Below are positions 22,684 to 35,400 of a DNA stretch of 64,000 nt, in pieces. The stretch is from NCBI GenBank assembly GCA_024752435.1, contig CP103032.1:1612001-1676000 (forward strand). Direction: 5' to 3'. The DNA comes from Allantophomopsis cytisporea (lineage: Eukaryota > Ascomycota > Leotiomycetes > Phacidiales > Phacidiaceae). A program made the position numbers and the translations under genes. How positions within the stretch are numbered: position 1 is the first letter of the stretch; each line of letters starts with the position of its first letter. The notes below the pieces were generated by a model that was given only the letters and a program-made list of their open reading frames with translations, made no database searches and had not been told where the DNA came from.

Positions 22684-23527
22684 TTCGAGGGTTCCTGACG
22701 AAGAGGTATTGTGGTGATGAGTGAAGAAATAGTTTCGTGTTCTTCTCCAAGTTGCTCCACAGGGCGCAAGCCGCAAGACGTGCGTTTGTGCACGTCGAAA
22801 TAAGATAAAAGGGCTTACCTTCTATCACGACCTCTATCCATCTTTCCTTCTACGCGCGAAGTTTGCGCTATCCTGAGTTGCAAAAGCTACCTTCCTTGTC
22901 GGCGTACAAATCCGTAAGGTCAGTCTTTACAAAACAAATGATGCTTCCCATTTGAAAGTTATTTGGATTGAGACGCCATGATGCTAGTATTACGCGCTTG
23001 TCTTATTTCAGCACAAGGCTGAAGGCGGTGAGCTGCCTTTTGAACGAGGCTGTGGTTGTGATGTATAAGGCAATTCTCCGACTATGAAAAAGAAGTCAAT
23101 AACAAGAGATGAGAGGGTGATGAAAAATGGTTTCAAATAGCATTCTTCATTACAAGAAATCTACTGGAATTTCATGTTCATATCATTATATCATAGTCTA
23201 TCAATGTCCATTCTGTTACCATTTATGTAGCACGAATTGTCAAATATCCTTGCACGGCAGAGTATGACCTGAAGAAGGCCTGAACCATGCCCTCCAAGAT
23301 ATGGATAAGGTTGTATGAAAATACGATATATAATATGCTTCACGGGACTCTTTCATATTACGTTATATCAGTCACTTGGTGTTGCCTGGCATGAGAGGGA
23401 AGCCCATCTTCTGCCATTTAAGAATACAGATTCACCACAAAGCAAAGATCAAACATCGATATCTCAGAGACCTGTTATTACAATCTCAAAAAAGACTCGC
23501 TCAATTACGCCATTTATGCCTATTCCC
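22684..23527. other. Intergenic region upstream of the RS-protein gene
   Basis: 844 bp. The left part is the promoter and 5' UTR of the RS-protein gene, with possible 5' UTR introns (a gtaag on the minus strand near 22817). The right part is the 3' region of the SF3b145 gene. No coding potential seen. Confidence 0.5.
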
Positions 23528-25288
23528 TCAGAATTTGTATCCTCTGTCCTTCTTCTTCTCAGACTGTTTAAGCTCATCCCTCTTTTGTCTCTTACGGGAC
23601 TCCTGAGCAATCATGTCGCTTAGATCCTCCGTATCCCAACTTGGTCCCTCTTCTTTCCTCTGAGCCTCAAATCTCCGTCTCAACTCTTCTTTGCTGATAC
23701 CATCTTCATTCTGCAGAGCATCCGGATCCAAAGCAACATCAACGTCTCCAGGCTTCTTGCGCTTTCTGGTGTCGTCATCCTGGCCGAGCACTGGCAGATG
23801 TGCATTTTGTTGGGATCGTCCACTGATGTCGTAGGCGCGCTCGCCACCAAAGAAACCTTCCGCTCTAATCTGTCGCTCCGGAATGACTTGGTAGGCGGAT
23901 CGTGGATGAATTGATTCTTCGGTCTCCGTGCCTCGCTTTTGCTTTCGCAAGTCAAAGTCCCCGCCCACCTCTGCTGGATATTCGGATGGTACTGCTGAGG
24001 CCAGACCGCTTGGTGTCTCAAGACCGGCTCCAACATCCTCCTCCTCTGGCTCCTCCTCTTCCTCTTCTTCATCACTGTCCTCTTCCTCCTCTTCAGATTC
24101 CTCCTCTGGTGCTTGAAGCTCACCCCACAGGGTTCTCTCGATCGGTTCACCGGTCTGCGCATTTACTTGTGGTTGTAAAACACCGAAAATATCTCCGCCG
24201 TAAAGAGGTCTGTTGAATTCATCAACTGGAGGCTTACCATATCCACCCGGGTGGAATCCCCATGCACCACCAGGTGGCGGGGGAGCATTAAGACCTGGAA
24301 TCTTGAGAGATGGATAGGATGGTGGAGGACCGAATCGTTGTTGGTTGATTAACCATGGCGGAGGAGCTCCAGGTGGGATATTCAAAGCCTCCTTTAATTC
24401 GTCACTGAGTTCTCCAGGTCGCAGATGTCTTAAGTTTGTCTCGTATTCCTTGCCCTCATAGTATACCTCTCCGTACCTCGTCAGTTCTGGCTTGGTCTGA
24501 AACCTGAAGAATGCTTCATATAGCTTTTGGTAGTCGATATCGAGCTTGCCCATCTTTGGTTGTACTCTCTCTCTTGATTTCTGCTTCAAACTCGCTTCAT
24601 CCCGCTTCTCCAGAACAGCATCTCGCATCTCAGCAATACCCGTTTCTTGAATGAATTTTGGCAGGGAGAATGGGGCCTTCTCTACACCACGTTTTGACGA
24701 CAAATATTCTCGCTTCAGCGACCAATGTGTTGGGACTGGTACAACATTTCGATAGGACTTGATATGCACAAGTAGTCTTGGATCCGATGCTGAGGTGTCG
24801 GTCCAATCGACAAGCTCTGGCTTTTTAACCAATGCCTTCAATTCGGCTACAGACAACTTGCTTTGTGCCTTCCTCTTCTTCTTGGAAATCTTCTCTTCTT
24901 TGTCGGCCTCCTCGTCTTCATCTGGGATTTCATCATCGTCGCCATAGAAAACCATTCCCTTGTCTCCATTCGCATCTTTCGTTTCCTCATCCTCTTCCGC
25001 AGTTGGTACGAACTTGGCCATGATCTCTTGGTACATGGCGTAATTTGGGTCGTCTTCGCTGATTTCGAGTGTTTCGACATCTGGCTGTGCTGAATCTTCC
25101 TCTTTGACTTCCTCCTTGACAGGCTCCTCTACTGGCTCAGCCTTGACTTCTGGGTCTGGGGTGGGAGCCGGCTGCAGGCTATCAGTAGATGTCGTTGGTA
25201 CATGCGAATCAATACCACATACCTCTGCCTTCTTTTGCTCCTTCTTCTTTGCGCGACGCATCTGGTTCTTCGTCATTTTGGGCGCCAT
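23528..25288 (-). CDS. Splicing factor 3B subunit 2 (SF3b145/SAP145, Cus1-like)
   Basis: Component of the SF3b part of U2 snRNP, needed for branch-site recognition in pre-mRNA splicing. The ATG is at 25288 (MAPKMTKNQMRRAKKK). The frame gives 586 residues unspliced. Signatures: LVDWTDTSASDPRLLVHIKSYRN and VPVPTHWSLKREYLSSKRG, the core of DUF382; RYGEVYYEGKEYE, LRPGELSDELKEALNIPPG and the PSP domain with PPPWLINQQRFGPPPSYPSLK; then GFHPGGYGKPPVDEFNRPLYGGDIFG. An acidic tract (about 410-440) and a basic C-terminus follow. A candidate 51-nt, frame-preserving intron lies at 25172-25222 (donor gtatgt, tactgat branch site, tgcag acceptor); if removed, the protein is 569 residues. Confidence 0.95.
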   Translation of the reverse strand: MAPKMTKNQMRRAKKKEQKKAEVCGIDSHVPTTSTDSLQPAPTPDPEVKAEPVEEPVKEEVKEEDSAQPDVETLEISEDDPNYAMYQEIMAKFVPTAEEDEETKDANGDKGMVFYGDDDEIPDEDEEADKEEKISKKKRKAQSKLSVAELKALVKKPELVDWTDTSASDPRLLVHIKSYRNVVPVPTHWSLKREYLSSKRGVEKAPFSLPKFIQETGIAEMRDAVLEKRDEASLKQKSRERVQPKMGKLDIDYQKLYEAFFRFQTKPELTRYGEVYYEGKEYETNLRHLRPGELSDELKEALNIPPGAPPPWLINQQRFGPPPSYPSLKIPGLNAPPPPGGAWGFHPGGYGKPPVDEFNRPLYGGDIFGVLQPQVNAQTGEPIERTLWGELQAPEEESEEEEEDSDEEEEEEEPEEEDVGAGLETPSGLASAVPSEYPAEVGGDFDLRKQKRGTETEESIHPRSAYQVIPERQIRAEGFFGGERAYDISGRSQQNAHLPVLGQDDDTRKRKKPGDVDVALDPDALQNEDGISKEELRRRFEAQRKEEGPSWDTEDLSDMIAQESRKRQKRDELKQSEKKKDRGYKF

Positions 25289-25924
25289 GGTGAAAGTGAT
25301 TGTCTTTGCGCCAAAGTGAACACTGGGGGTAGCAGTTGCGTGGGTATTGAAGTCGTCTGTCGAGTAAAGCAGACAGCGGTTTAATGACCGTACAGTCAAT
25401 CAAGGCGACGGTCGGTGACAATTCTTAGTTTATTCAGGTGGTTCCGCAGTGGTTGTCGATGTCGACGTCGTGATTGTTTTGTTTTCTAAGCTGTCGCGCG
25501 AGGTGCATTCATCTGGCTGTCGAAGAACTTTAGCCTCACGTCTGCACACAAGGCTAAGCTTCCTTAGCGCGTTGTTGCACCAAGCGCCAGCCCAAAGGCG
25601 TCCTACTTGTGCTACAGAAGTATGCCTTACCCTGATTGACCTATGATACGCAATCAGACAACCTTTGGTAGTAGAAAGGAAGCTGGAAATTGAACACGGA
25701 ACACCCACATTCACCAAAATTCTCAAATATTCAGCCAATCTCTGTTTCTACACTTTCCATTTCCTTCGAAATTATCGTCGTGGGTAGAATCTCCCCCTCA
25801 CAAATGTTATACATATACGGTCTTTCACTATAACGCACATCAGCTCCACACTCGTTTCCAACCAAGTAATGCAACTCCAATGAGTCTGCCAACCTGGCCA
25901 TAACATCCCCTCGAATCCATCTCC
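25289..25924. promoter_or_regulatory. Divergent promoter region, SF3b145 / SLY41-like
   Basis: 636 bp between opposed start codons. CT-rich and AT-rich stretches only; no named motif found. Confidence 0.45.
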
Positions 25925-27634
25925 ATGCCTCATTCTACGTCAGATCGAAGAACTCCCTCGAGAACCCGTGTCGCAAACTTCAAGTTCCCAAACGACCCTT
26001 CAAATGGCCTAGAGAAATTCCCCGACCATGTAGACGCACTGGATGAACAGATCCGAAGGTCACCAAGTCCAAATTACAATGGTTACGCAAACCAACGGAT
26101 CCCTCAGCAAGATCGCTGGCAACCTCGAAGGGATAGTAGGTTATCTGCACTCGATGCTGCACGAAGCAGTAACATATCCAGCACTGGCGGAGGAGGTCAT
26201 GGGCGACAAAAGAGCTTGAGTGAAGCATTCCGGAATGTGCGCACAAGGAAGGGGAGTGTCAGCGCGAATGCACATGAAATCGCCGATGCTCTAAAAGCGC
26301 CTGTATCCCCAAAACTGGTTGTATGTATTACGTGTTCGTGTAAAAAGATGTCGCTGACCAGACCGTAGATTATGTGCCTCATCTGGTACTCCTCGTCTGC
26401 ACTCACAAATACATCGTCGAAATCCATTTTGAATGCATTTCCAAAGCCTGCGACATTGACACTCATTCAATTTGCCTTTGTCGCTACGTTCTGTCTCTTC
26501 TTCTCGTGGTTGTCCACATTGTTCCCCGCGCTCAAAACGCATGTGCCAGCCCTCCGTCATGGAATCCGCTACCCCACTCGCGAGGTTATTATGACCACCA
26601 TGCCACTGGCCGCCTTCCAAATTGGAGGACATTTGCTCAGTTCAACAGCAACTGCCAAGATACCCGTATCCCTTGTTCATACTATCAAGGGTCTATCACC
26701 ACTCTTCACAGTGGTAGCATACCGTCTTATCTTCAATATTCGTTATCCTGCCGCAACTTATCTCTCCCTTATCCCCCTGACGTTGGGTGTCATTCTGGCC
26801 TGCTCGACATCCTTCCGCGGCAATTTTCTTGGCATCATTTATGCCCTTCTTGCCGCATTGATTTTTGTAACACAAAACATCTTCTCCAAGCGACTATTTA
26901 ATGAAGCTGCGCGTGCAGAAGCAGATGGTGTGGCACATACAACACGCAAACTCGACAAATTAAACCTCCTTTGCTACAGCAGTGGACTTGCATTCCTCTT
27001 GACGTCACCGATCTGGCTCTGGTCAGAAGGCTTCACACTTATGCAAGACTTCTTCCACGATGGATCACTAGATCTAACAGAAAAGCCACAGTCCTTTGAT
27101 CATGGCCGCCTTGCGCTCGAATTTGTTTTCAATGGTACTTTCCACTTCGGACAGAACATCATTGCATTCGTGTTGCTGTCACTGGTCTCACCAGTGACAT
27201 ATTCAGTTGCTTCTCTCATCAAGCGCGTATTTGTGGTCGTCATCGCCATCATCTGGTTCCAGAACCCCACCACCAAGATTCAAGCCGCTGGGATCGCGCT
27301 CACTTTCTTTGGTCTGTACTGCTACGACCGTACCAGCGGCAGCAACAAAGCAGACCGCAAGGCGAAGATGCTTGATGTGCGCGAGGAGAGTCTTCTGCCT
27401 CTCAACACGAAACAAACTGTCTTGTCGAATGGCAATGGGCGGATAACAGAAAGCCCTGTCTCTACAAGTGCGCTGCCATCATATGGATATCCGGTGAATG
27501 GAGAGGACAAGAAGAATGATGATGTCAATGGTAGACAAAGGGGAAATAGTAATGCGGCTTGGTTACCGCCTGGAACTAAACAGGAGGAGACTTGGAGATT
27601 GAGGGATATGAATAGTGGAGTTGCAGTTACCTGA
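25925..27634 (+). CDS. SLY41-like triose-phosphate-translocator-family transporter
   Basis: Two exons, 25925-26320 and 26369-27634, phase 0, 553 residues; the 48-nt intron has donor gtatgt. The N-terminal 130 residues are hydrophilic and Ser/Arg-rich (cytosolic tail). The rest has about nine or ten membrane helices of the drug/metabolite transporter superfamily, TPT family. Diagnostic stretches are IWYSSSALTNTSSKSILNAF, TLTLIQFAFVA, VSLVHTIKGLSPLFTVVAYR, and near the end SPVTYSVASLIKRVFVVV. These fit yeast Sly41 and its relatives, early-secretory-pathway membrane proteins; a phosphoenolpyruvate/triose-phosphate-like substrate has been proposed for the class but is not shown here. The C-terminal 90 residues are hydrophilic. 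Confidence 0.88.
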
Positions 27635-29756
27635 TAGACTTGCTTTGTACTTTTACCCATGCCCTATTGGTGGGCGGAATTTTGAATGGTAAAATGCTTG
27701 ACTTTTTACACTGCTGTTGACACTTGTGTTTTCAGCGTCTTATAAGAGTCATGACTGTGCGTATGTTGATCTCTTTCTCAAGACTAGTGAAGTCTTTGGA
27801 ATTCGGTCTAGCTTTAACGATAAGCCTTGGATGTATCATGGACCATGGTGCATGGATGAGCTCTATAAAAGCCTACATTATGCATGACGTTGACAGGCAG
27901 AATTAGTCCTCCGAAATATTTCGAAGGACGCGTCTTCACAAGTTTCATGCCTACGTTTGTATTGTACCATACTCGCCCGTATCTTCCATAACGGGCCAGC
28001 CGAAATTTACGGCTCCAGATCACTGCGTAGTTTCAGTTCCTAATCATTATATACCTTGGTACTCATATGGCCTTCGAATCTGTACAACTTGGGAGAGATG
28101 TAATTTCAACCAATATATGGTTTTAGGTAGCTGCTCCAAAATTGATCTGTTAATTACATGATATATCAAGGAAGATTAGATGAATGTATAGAAACTACCG
28201 TACCTTGATATCACAACCAAACACTAGAAGCTTGATTCTGCGTGATGCGGGATTGATGCACGTCGTATGCAAGCAGTAGAAACCACAACAACCAACAACA
28301 CATTCCCACCCCTCAACATGAAACCAACGCAAAGGAATAGTTCAACATCAGGAATCTCGTTACCAAGAAATACAACCGACCTCCGATACTAAAGTCCAAT
28401 ACCATAATTCATAAATACTCCAATCATGCCCACAGCAATAATCCCAACCAGCACAAGGATAAGAAAACGTAGACACGCTGAGAAAGCCACCGGAACATCA
28501 CAACACGGCATCTCATTCAACCTCTCACATCTCTCGCCATAATATCCGGCCCATGTCAAGTCCAAGGACGCAAGAGCGACATCGTTGCCCGTCGCGCATA
28601 TGCAACACCACCGAGACCATGGTAAACAAACCCGTCGGACCACCACCCAACCCAACCCAACCAAACCCTCGCCACGACGACAAATGATCCAATCCCAAAA
28701 GCCAATCCAATCATCCAACCATTCCATCCACTCCATCCATCCCAGCCCATACCACACAAAATCCCCCAAAGTACTATCGCGCAAAATCCCATTCCAAATC
28801 CCCTACAAGACACAATCCCACCTTCGCCTCCGAGCCCAAGCCCAAGCCCAAATCCAAGTCCAAGTTCAAGTCCAAATCCAACGTCCGACGTTGAGTCCAA
28901 CGCCCAAAACCAGCCATGCACCGTGCAACGGCTCGGTTACGGTAGTTGCATACTCGCGCGGGAAAGCCGTGAGCGGAACGCGTACAGGACGTTCCGATAG
29001 GTTGGGGCAACCTGGGAATGGGAATGTCGAGGGTTGATTGTGGCCGGTGAAGGTCAAAGCGAGGAGCGGGCGCGGCTGAGATGGAAATTTTCCGGGTTGT
29101 GGAAGGGGTGTGGTGTGATGGATGTGAGCAGGGGATTTTCGTTATCATCAGGTAGGTACGGTAGCTTAGTGGGATTTTGGGCCGTGAAATTTCATGATTG
29201 TTTTGTGCTGGGGAGGAGGGCTGTGGGAGTGTGGGTCTCACGTGTGAAGTATCAAGAGTTTTTTTTTTGGCGGGCGTGAAATAGAATTGGATTCTTGGTA
29301 TCTGTTGTGTAGGATTTGTGTATGAGAGATCTGTTCTAGATCGGATATACTCCTGTGTGCTTTGCCCCAAACGTATCTCGCATTCCAATAGCGATTAGAT
29401 ATTAGTGTTTCAAGTGGTCGTAAGAATAGTATATCTGTATGTATGTACGTGTAGACATGAACCCCTTTCCCTTTTTCCATCAAGGACATCCTGTAGAACG
29501 CCTTCCTTCTTCATTCTAACAAATGAAATGCAACAAAGGAGAAGGCCAACGACAAGAGAACACGCGGGCTTCTTTTTTTTTTTTTTTTTTTTTTTTGGGA
29601 ATAGAAAGGCTCGGGGCTTTGATGGCATAAATAATGAATATATAGACAAAAGAGATCCTCCAACGCCCGCTGTGTAATTTGTATACGTTCAGCCATGAAT
29701 TTCACCCAGGGTATAATCAGCGCAACCGATTCGCGCTCCAGCTCTCGATCTCAGAC
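27635..29756. other. Gene-poor stretch with poly-T tract
   Basis: About 2.1 kb with no gene I can support. A pure 24-nt T run lies at 29573-29596. The best coding hint is a minus-strand frame ending at 28389 whose last 60 residues include a Cys pair and one hydrophobic helix (CLRFLILVLVGIIAVGM). The upstream part of that frame is Trp/Gly-rich and looks non-coding, so I do not call it. CCCAACCC- and CAAGTCC-like short repeats occur at 28640-28880. Confidence 0.5.
29573..29596 (+). repeat. Poly-T tract (24 nt)
   Basis: Uninterrupted run of T. It lies about 160 bp beyond the stop of the minus-strand membrane-protein gene, so it reads as poly-A on that gene's strand. Confidence 0.95.
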
Positions 29757-31074
29757 TCAGACATTATTGTACCTATGCTCGGCGGCAACGAATCCATCGT
29801 TATTCTTCTTAAGCGGCACATCATCATCGTCCTTGCTAGAAGACGGCCGTCTCGCCGAGTCGGTGATGGAGCGGTTATTCGCATGGTACAGGTCCTCCTC
29901 GTTGGAGCTCAGTTGGCTGAGGCTGGATTCCTCCTCGACCATGATGTTGACTTCACGCTTGGTTTGGATACCTTCGATGGCCTCGCGTTCAGCCTTTGTA
30001 TAGGAGCCTGCGGTCGCGCTCGTCAAGTGGTTCTTCCCCATACGCTTGGAGAGCTCCGTCAAGTGCAGTTCGTCCTTCTGGTCGCGGACAGTGCCCGTAC
30101 CGTAGGTGTTGGTGATGTGGTGTGAAGGGTTCTGTGATGAAGATTGGTTGTCGAGCTCATCACGATCGTTGACGGAGCCACGGGCGAGCTTGGTAATTAA
30201 TTGTGCCATGGACATCTCGATGTTGAGCTTGACCATGTAAGCGACTGGGTGGAATTGGATGTAGACGACTTGGTTTTGGAGGGACATCAGGCCGATGAGC
30301 ATTGCCTGTTCGTGTTAGATTTGATTGTAAGAGGGATCAAGAGATCTTACATCCATAGCGATAGAGAGGACAAGAAGTCGTCCGTTGAAGGTAACAAGCG
30401 GTTGGTATTTAGTAAGACCATGGTGAGCAACCAATCTATCCTTGACAATCTTCAAGAACCACCAATTCAAGCCAGCATCGACAAGAAGAATAATGACTTT
30501 GGAGGTTCGATCCCAGTATTGGTTGATGTGTTCGAATCTATAAGGATTTAGTCAGGAAAACATGAATGGCATGAGTCCTACATACGGTTGAATTCCCATG
30601 TGTGCTGGGATCCAGATGATGAAGACTGCAACATTGACGGCTGTAATAATTCCTGCAGTCCCCCACTTGACCTTCTCAACGACTTGACGATCCTCAGCCA
30701 CCACAGCGATACGGTTGATAATGATTTGCATCAACAATTGCACCTCGAAGACGTAAAAGAACAGGATAAAAAAGTAGACTGGAATTCTATGATCCAGTCA
30801 GTGGTTGTTCGGTGCATCACATGATGATAATGAAAGGATGATGGACGACTTGCCCTCCGGAGATATTCCCATCCAAGAACAGCCACGCAATGACACCAAT
30901 GACAAAGTTGGCGAGAATTTCACCCCAAACCATGTACATGTAAGCACTTCTCAACGGTGACCTCATGGTCATTGTCTGCTGTGTAGCGGTCCATATCGTC
31001 AAGATACCGAATCCGATGGTGAAGCCCGCAGCCAGTGAGGCGATTTTGTAATCCTGCACGGAAGGCGAAGACAT
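29757..31074 (-). CDS. Seven-helix fungal integral membrane protein
   Basis: Four exons on the minus strand: 31074-30854, 30786-30586, 30537-30351 and 30305-29757, giving 385 residues with every phase consistent. The first intron uses a GC donor (GGAGG|GCAAGT); the other two are GT-AG, with donors GTATGT and GTAAGA. Seven hydrophobic helices: IASLAAGFTIGFGILTIW, YMVWGEILANFVIGVIAWLF, IPVYFFILFFYVFEVQLLM, AGIITAVNVAVFIIWIPAH, TSKVIILLVDAGLNWWFL, LLVLSIAMDAMLIGLMSL and a last segment around QVVYIQFHPVAYMV. The C-terminal 150 residues are hydrophilic, Ser/Asp-rich and start with KLNIEMSMAQLITKLAR. The topology resembles a receptor, but I cannot assign a family or ligand. Confidence 0.85.
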
Positions 31075-31756
31075 GGTAAGATTTTAACTTCCAGACCGGA
31101 AGCCTTCGTCGATGGAGATGATTGTCGAAAACAAATAAACAAATAAATAAGAGCGTTGGGAAAAGTAAAAAAAAGCTGGAGTAATGGAGTTCCAAAAGAT
31201 AAATAAAGAACGGTCTTTGTGGAGCAGGGTAATAAGAGAGTGTGAATGGGCTTTGGGATGCTCACTGTAGATGTTTTGGCAGGCTTCAGGGGGGCCTTGT
31301 TCGAAGTACGAAAGAGTTTAGGATCAATGTGGGAAAGAAAAAAGACTGGGGGGGATGAGGTAGGAGATATATGAAAGACCCTTTTGAGGGGGAGAGGACA
31401 TGGGATCGGGGATCTATGGGATCTATATGGATCCATCCATATACTTCTTTGGAGAGAGGAAAATGCTTGATGGGGCTCGGACTGATGGCGTACATATGGA
31501 TGAACAACATACATTACCTACATAGGTGCAGTAGTTGGGCGTGCACTGAGCTGCAAATGATCTAGCAGTTCCATACTTAGCTTCATCTATTCATCGATTC
31601 ATCTATTCATCTATTCATCTATTCTTCTCCATCAGTCTTTTGACATGACTAAGGTATCGGAAGACCTAGTACTTTAGTTACCACGGATGATCCCTTCGTT
31701 CAGAGCGGATGGAAGAGGCACCAAAGAAATGCTTACTTAGTGGCGGCGAGTGGAAT

Positions 31757-31820
31757 GTGAGAGGGAGAGGGAGAGAGGGAGAGGGAGAGAGGGAGAGAGA
31801 GAGAGAGATGTGAGAGAGAC
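31757..31820. repeat. GA-rich microsatellite
   Basis: Interrupted (GGGAGA/GAGA)n tract of about 60 bp; a similar tract lies at 32120-32167. Confidence 0.9.
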
Positions 31821-32410
31821 GCGCGAGAATTGGCCTGTGTCCTTGGCGTGTTTCTCCAGGCGATATTTACCACTGTACCATATGAATTTTGCCATAAGGT
31901 GATGGATGACACTACACTAGATGGACATGGTAAGACCTAAACTGCCTCTGCATGAAAGTGAAGGTGCTGCCATGTGGGGATTCTTTTGATGGTGGATACC
32001 GACTATTCATAAGGCCATGTGCTTGATATGTATTGTCGACCATTGCTCGACACGAACCTGGACTTCTCACCTCTCGCTTCTCACCTCTCATCTCAGACCC
32101 AGAAATTGACCGGGATTGAAAAGTGACGGAGAGAGAGAGGGAGAGAGAGAGGGAGAGAGAGAGAGAGGCTTTGACTCCCATTGCGAAATATAGTACTTAG
32201 TTCTGCACCGGTCCATAATAAGGCTTTTGCGGAATTCCATCCGAGCTGGGAATAAAGCCATCCATCTCAATACCTGGACATCCATATAGAGTGAATACAG
32301 ACACATACCGAGCATATAGACTTTCTACGCTTGAGCCTGATTGTACTTTGGGATTACCCTCCCGGTACATCTCTCTGACAGAGACGGACGCTCTCAGTCA
32401 AGCACTCAAC

Positions 32411-32462
32411 TCAGAGATGCCCTCAGAGATGCCCTCAGAGATGCCCTCAGAGATGCACTCAG
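32411..32462 (+). repeat. 12-bp tandem repeat
   Basis: Unit TCAGAGATGCCC occurs three times perfectly and a fourth time as TCAGAGATGCAC. No flanking gene uses it as coding sequence. Confidence 0.93.
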
Positions 32463-35400
32463 AGTTGTTCTCAATGACGCTTCCGGTTACTGTCCCATTG
32501 AAACTGGCAGATCCAGTTGTGCTTGTTGACCAGTAATGGCTGCGCTTCCAGCAACGCTACATAGATAATGTTACATACCCTCACGTTCCCAGTAACACTA
32601 ACTAGCACCTCTCGGTGACGCTCTCAGTAACGCTCCAACTGATTGAACGTCTGGCCATGTGAATCTGAGTTACGTAGGGTAGGGACTTTGAGTCCTGGAC
32701 TTTGGTCTCACGTGTTACGTGCGGCCAACTAACTGATCCAGGGAGTTTGCTTTGATGGTCTGTTAGGTACATTACGGTACTGTTGTGTGCAGAGCTTTGC
32801 GGAATCGACCCCATCCGACGCTTCTATATTCCTGAACGGCCAACGAGAAGCGTAGAGTTGGCATTTCAAGACTACAAGTACCTTGATAAATACACTCTGA
32901 GTACTACATGCAGGTACCTACCTATGAGAAGAAATGATAGTTCTCGTAGAAGAAGAAGAAGACGGAAAAACACCTCTCTACCTATGTGAGTGGATGGATG
33001 AGGCATATATCCGGATCCGAAAGTCCGGCTATATAGAATTTTGGGCGAATGAGAAATGAAATCCCTGTGGAGTTTTTCTCTTCAATTGATTATGGAGCTC
33101 GAGTAATGGAGAGAAGAGTGGAGTTGCTTGATCTATGCAGCTAGGAAGTCTTTTTTTTCAATCTGATGCTGGTGATTGACGCTGGGGGATGATTGAGTCG
33201 CTTATTGAATGAGAAGGCCGTGACTAAAAGGGAGCTCCCTGTATCAGTAGTACATGGCAGTTCAGTCAGGTATTGACTAGTACTCCGAGTTACGTATTCG
33301 GTCGATTCAATCCTTCTCACTTACCTGCCATTCGTTTGTTTGTTCATCCATTAGTCAATGATATCAATTTGATACTGTGATATGATATTCCAGTAGTGTT
33401 CAGAGTCAGAGTAAGCTGTACTCCGTCGTGAGTGATACTCCTCTTGGCCCTGTTTAACTTTCGTAGCTAAGATAGACGACATTGCAAGATCTTGGAGCAT
33501 GTCGCTTTGGTCGACAATGTCTGATAGGCCCTTGGAACCCTTGCGACCTCGACTCTCACACATGTCCCCCATGCTCCCACGGAGAATAACTTGTACGATA
33601 TGCAGCGTGAAGCCTTGCGATGGTACCTGAAGTTTGGAATAGACCGTCAAAGCGGTCCATCAGACATGCCATTTGCAGTAAAGAACAGCAAGTATGATCA
33701 CTTTGTGTTTTTCGCACAGATCGCAAAAGAATGAGATGGACATAAGTGATAAATCATTAACCGTCCGTCTTGTCTGTGGTGGTTGAACTGGTGAGCCATG
33801 TTTCCGCCTGCCCGCCTTACCGCGGAAGGCTTTCCTAACTGACCGTATGCTACTAGTCCCTCAGAAGTATCGGTGCTCCGAACATGTCACAACGGAAGTC
33901 AGGTCGAAGTCAAAGTCACAGAAACTCTACTGACGCCGCCGCAGCCCGTCTCAACGCCAAATGAATAGAAGGTTTTTTTGTTGGTTTTTTTTTTACACGC
34001 GTCACGGCCGAAAAGGTTCGAAACTCAGAAAAATGGAAATTCGCAATCCCGTCGTGAATCTCGAGACACCGTCCGAGAGATTCGTGTGGGGGTGAAGGCG
34101 TCCCGTGGGATTTACAAGTACGAAGATGGCGTCTATGAGCCACTGGTTGTCGATCTGGTCAGGACTGTAAAATCCGTGCTCGACTCCCGTGGAGGCAATC
34201 CACGCATAGGACTGATTCCTAAATCCTTCGTGTAGTCAACCTCTGACCAAGCGATTCAACTCAAAACTTCATGCGATTTCTTGGTTTATGCTCATCCGGA
34301 CTTTATGCGCGTAGGATGTTGATACCCTCCTATTGTAGGATCTATGTCTTGAGTGGAATCACTTGGCCAGTCGGAGACTAACTGACTGTACAAGTTCATT
34401 TCTATATCCTGAAATACCACTACTGTTGCCGTTGAGCCGTCATCGGAATGCGCCGATGAACAGAATCTGTCAACAGTAAGCATTGCCCTAAGTACAGTAA
34501 GTATTGCCCTAACTACAGTAGGTACCTAATTGTTGAAATCTCCGGTTGCGCGCACAGTAGCATCATCATGCCGTCTCTGTGCCTAAATACGTAGTAAGTG
34601 TGTGTGTGCAACTTTTCCACCTCATTAGGGCACCTGTAGCTAAGTAGCACCGGAATATGGACGGGGAAAATAGGAGGGGGAAGAGGAAGAAGTAGACATG
34701 AAAGGGGTTGTACTTGGCCCTGGACTTGACCTTGAGGCGGTACCAAGCCATGTGGCATTCGAGCCATTCGAGCGAGCGAGCGAACTACCTTACATGACAT
34801 ATCCGAGCCGTCCCAGGCTGAAGCTGAGGCTGAGGCGGAGGTGCTGAAAGTATGGTTCAGCGGTTTGACCTCCGATATGTTGACTTTTTCGCCTGAGCTT
34901 GAGCTTTGACGTGTAACCTCGTGTTAGTTCGTTACAATGGCCAAAACAATGAGATTATGTATGTATGATTCATGAAAATGATATCAAATGAAATACGAAA
35001 GGGTCAGTATCAGCATGAATGGGCATGTCATTACCTTGTGGCATTATCAGGAATTCTGTTAGGCTGAGAATTCCTTCCCGGATATGTAAGTATCAGCAAT
35101 CGAGAAGAGGTCCAAGCGATTTGTATTGAGTTACGTTACAATTGAGATATCCCGGCTTGTTCGACCATTCCATCCACAAATGACATGTCAATGAGCCTCA
35201 TTGTTGTGGTTCATCACCTTGCTGTTCGCAAAGTGGGTACGATATAAGCCATGACCGAGTCATTTACCAGACTGTTCGTATAGGACGACTTCATACAAAT
35301 ACAGGGAATCATGATGAATAGGGAGTCGGAGCATTTTATTAACCTCGGTTACTTCAGAGGTCCACCTCCAAGCATTGTTCATACCTAGATACATACTTAT

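Noticed and set aside
28389..28784. Small minus-strand membrane protein
   Set aside because: Only the last helix looks protein-like; the upstream part is Trp/Gly low-complexity from CCA/CAAC repeats and no splice signal supports a shorter form.
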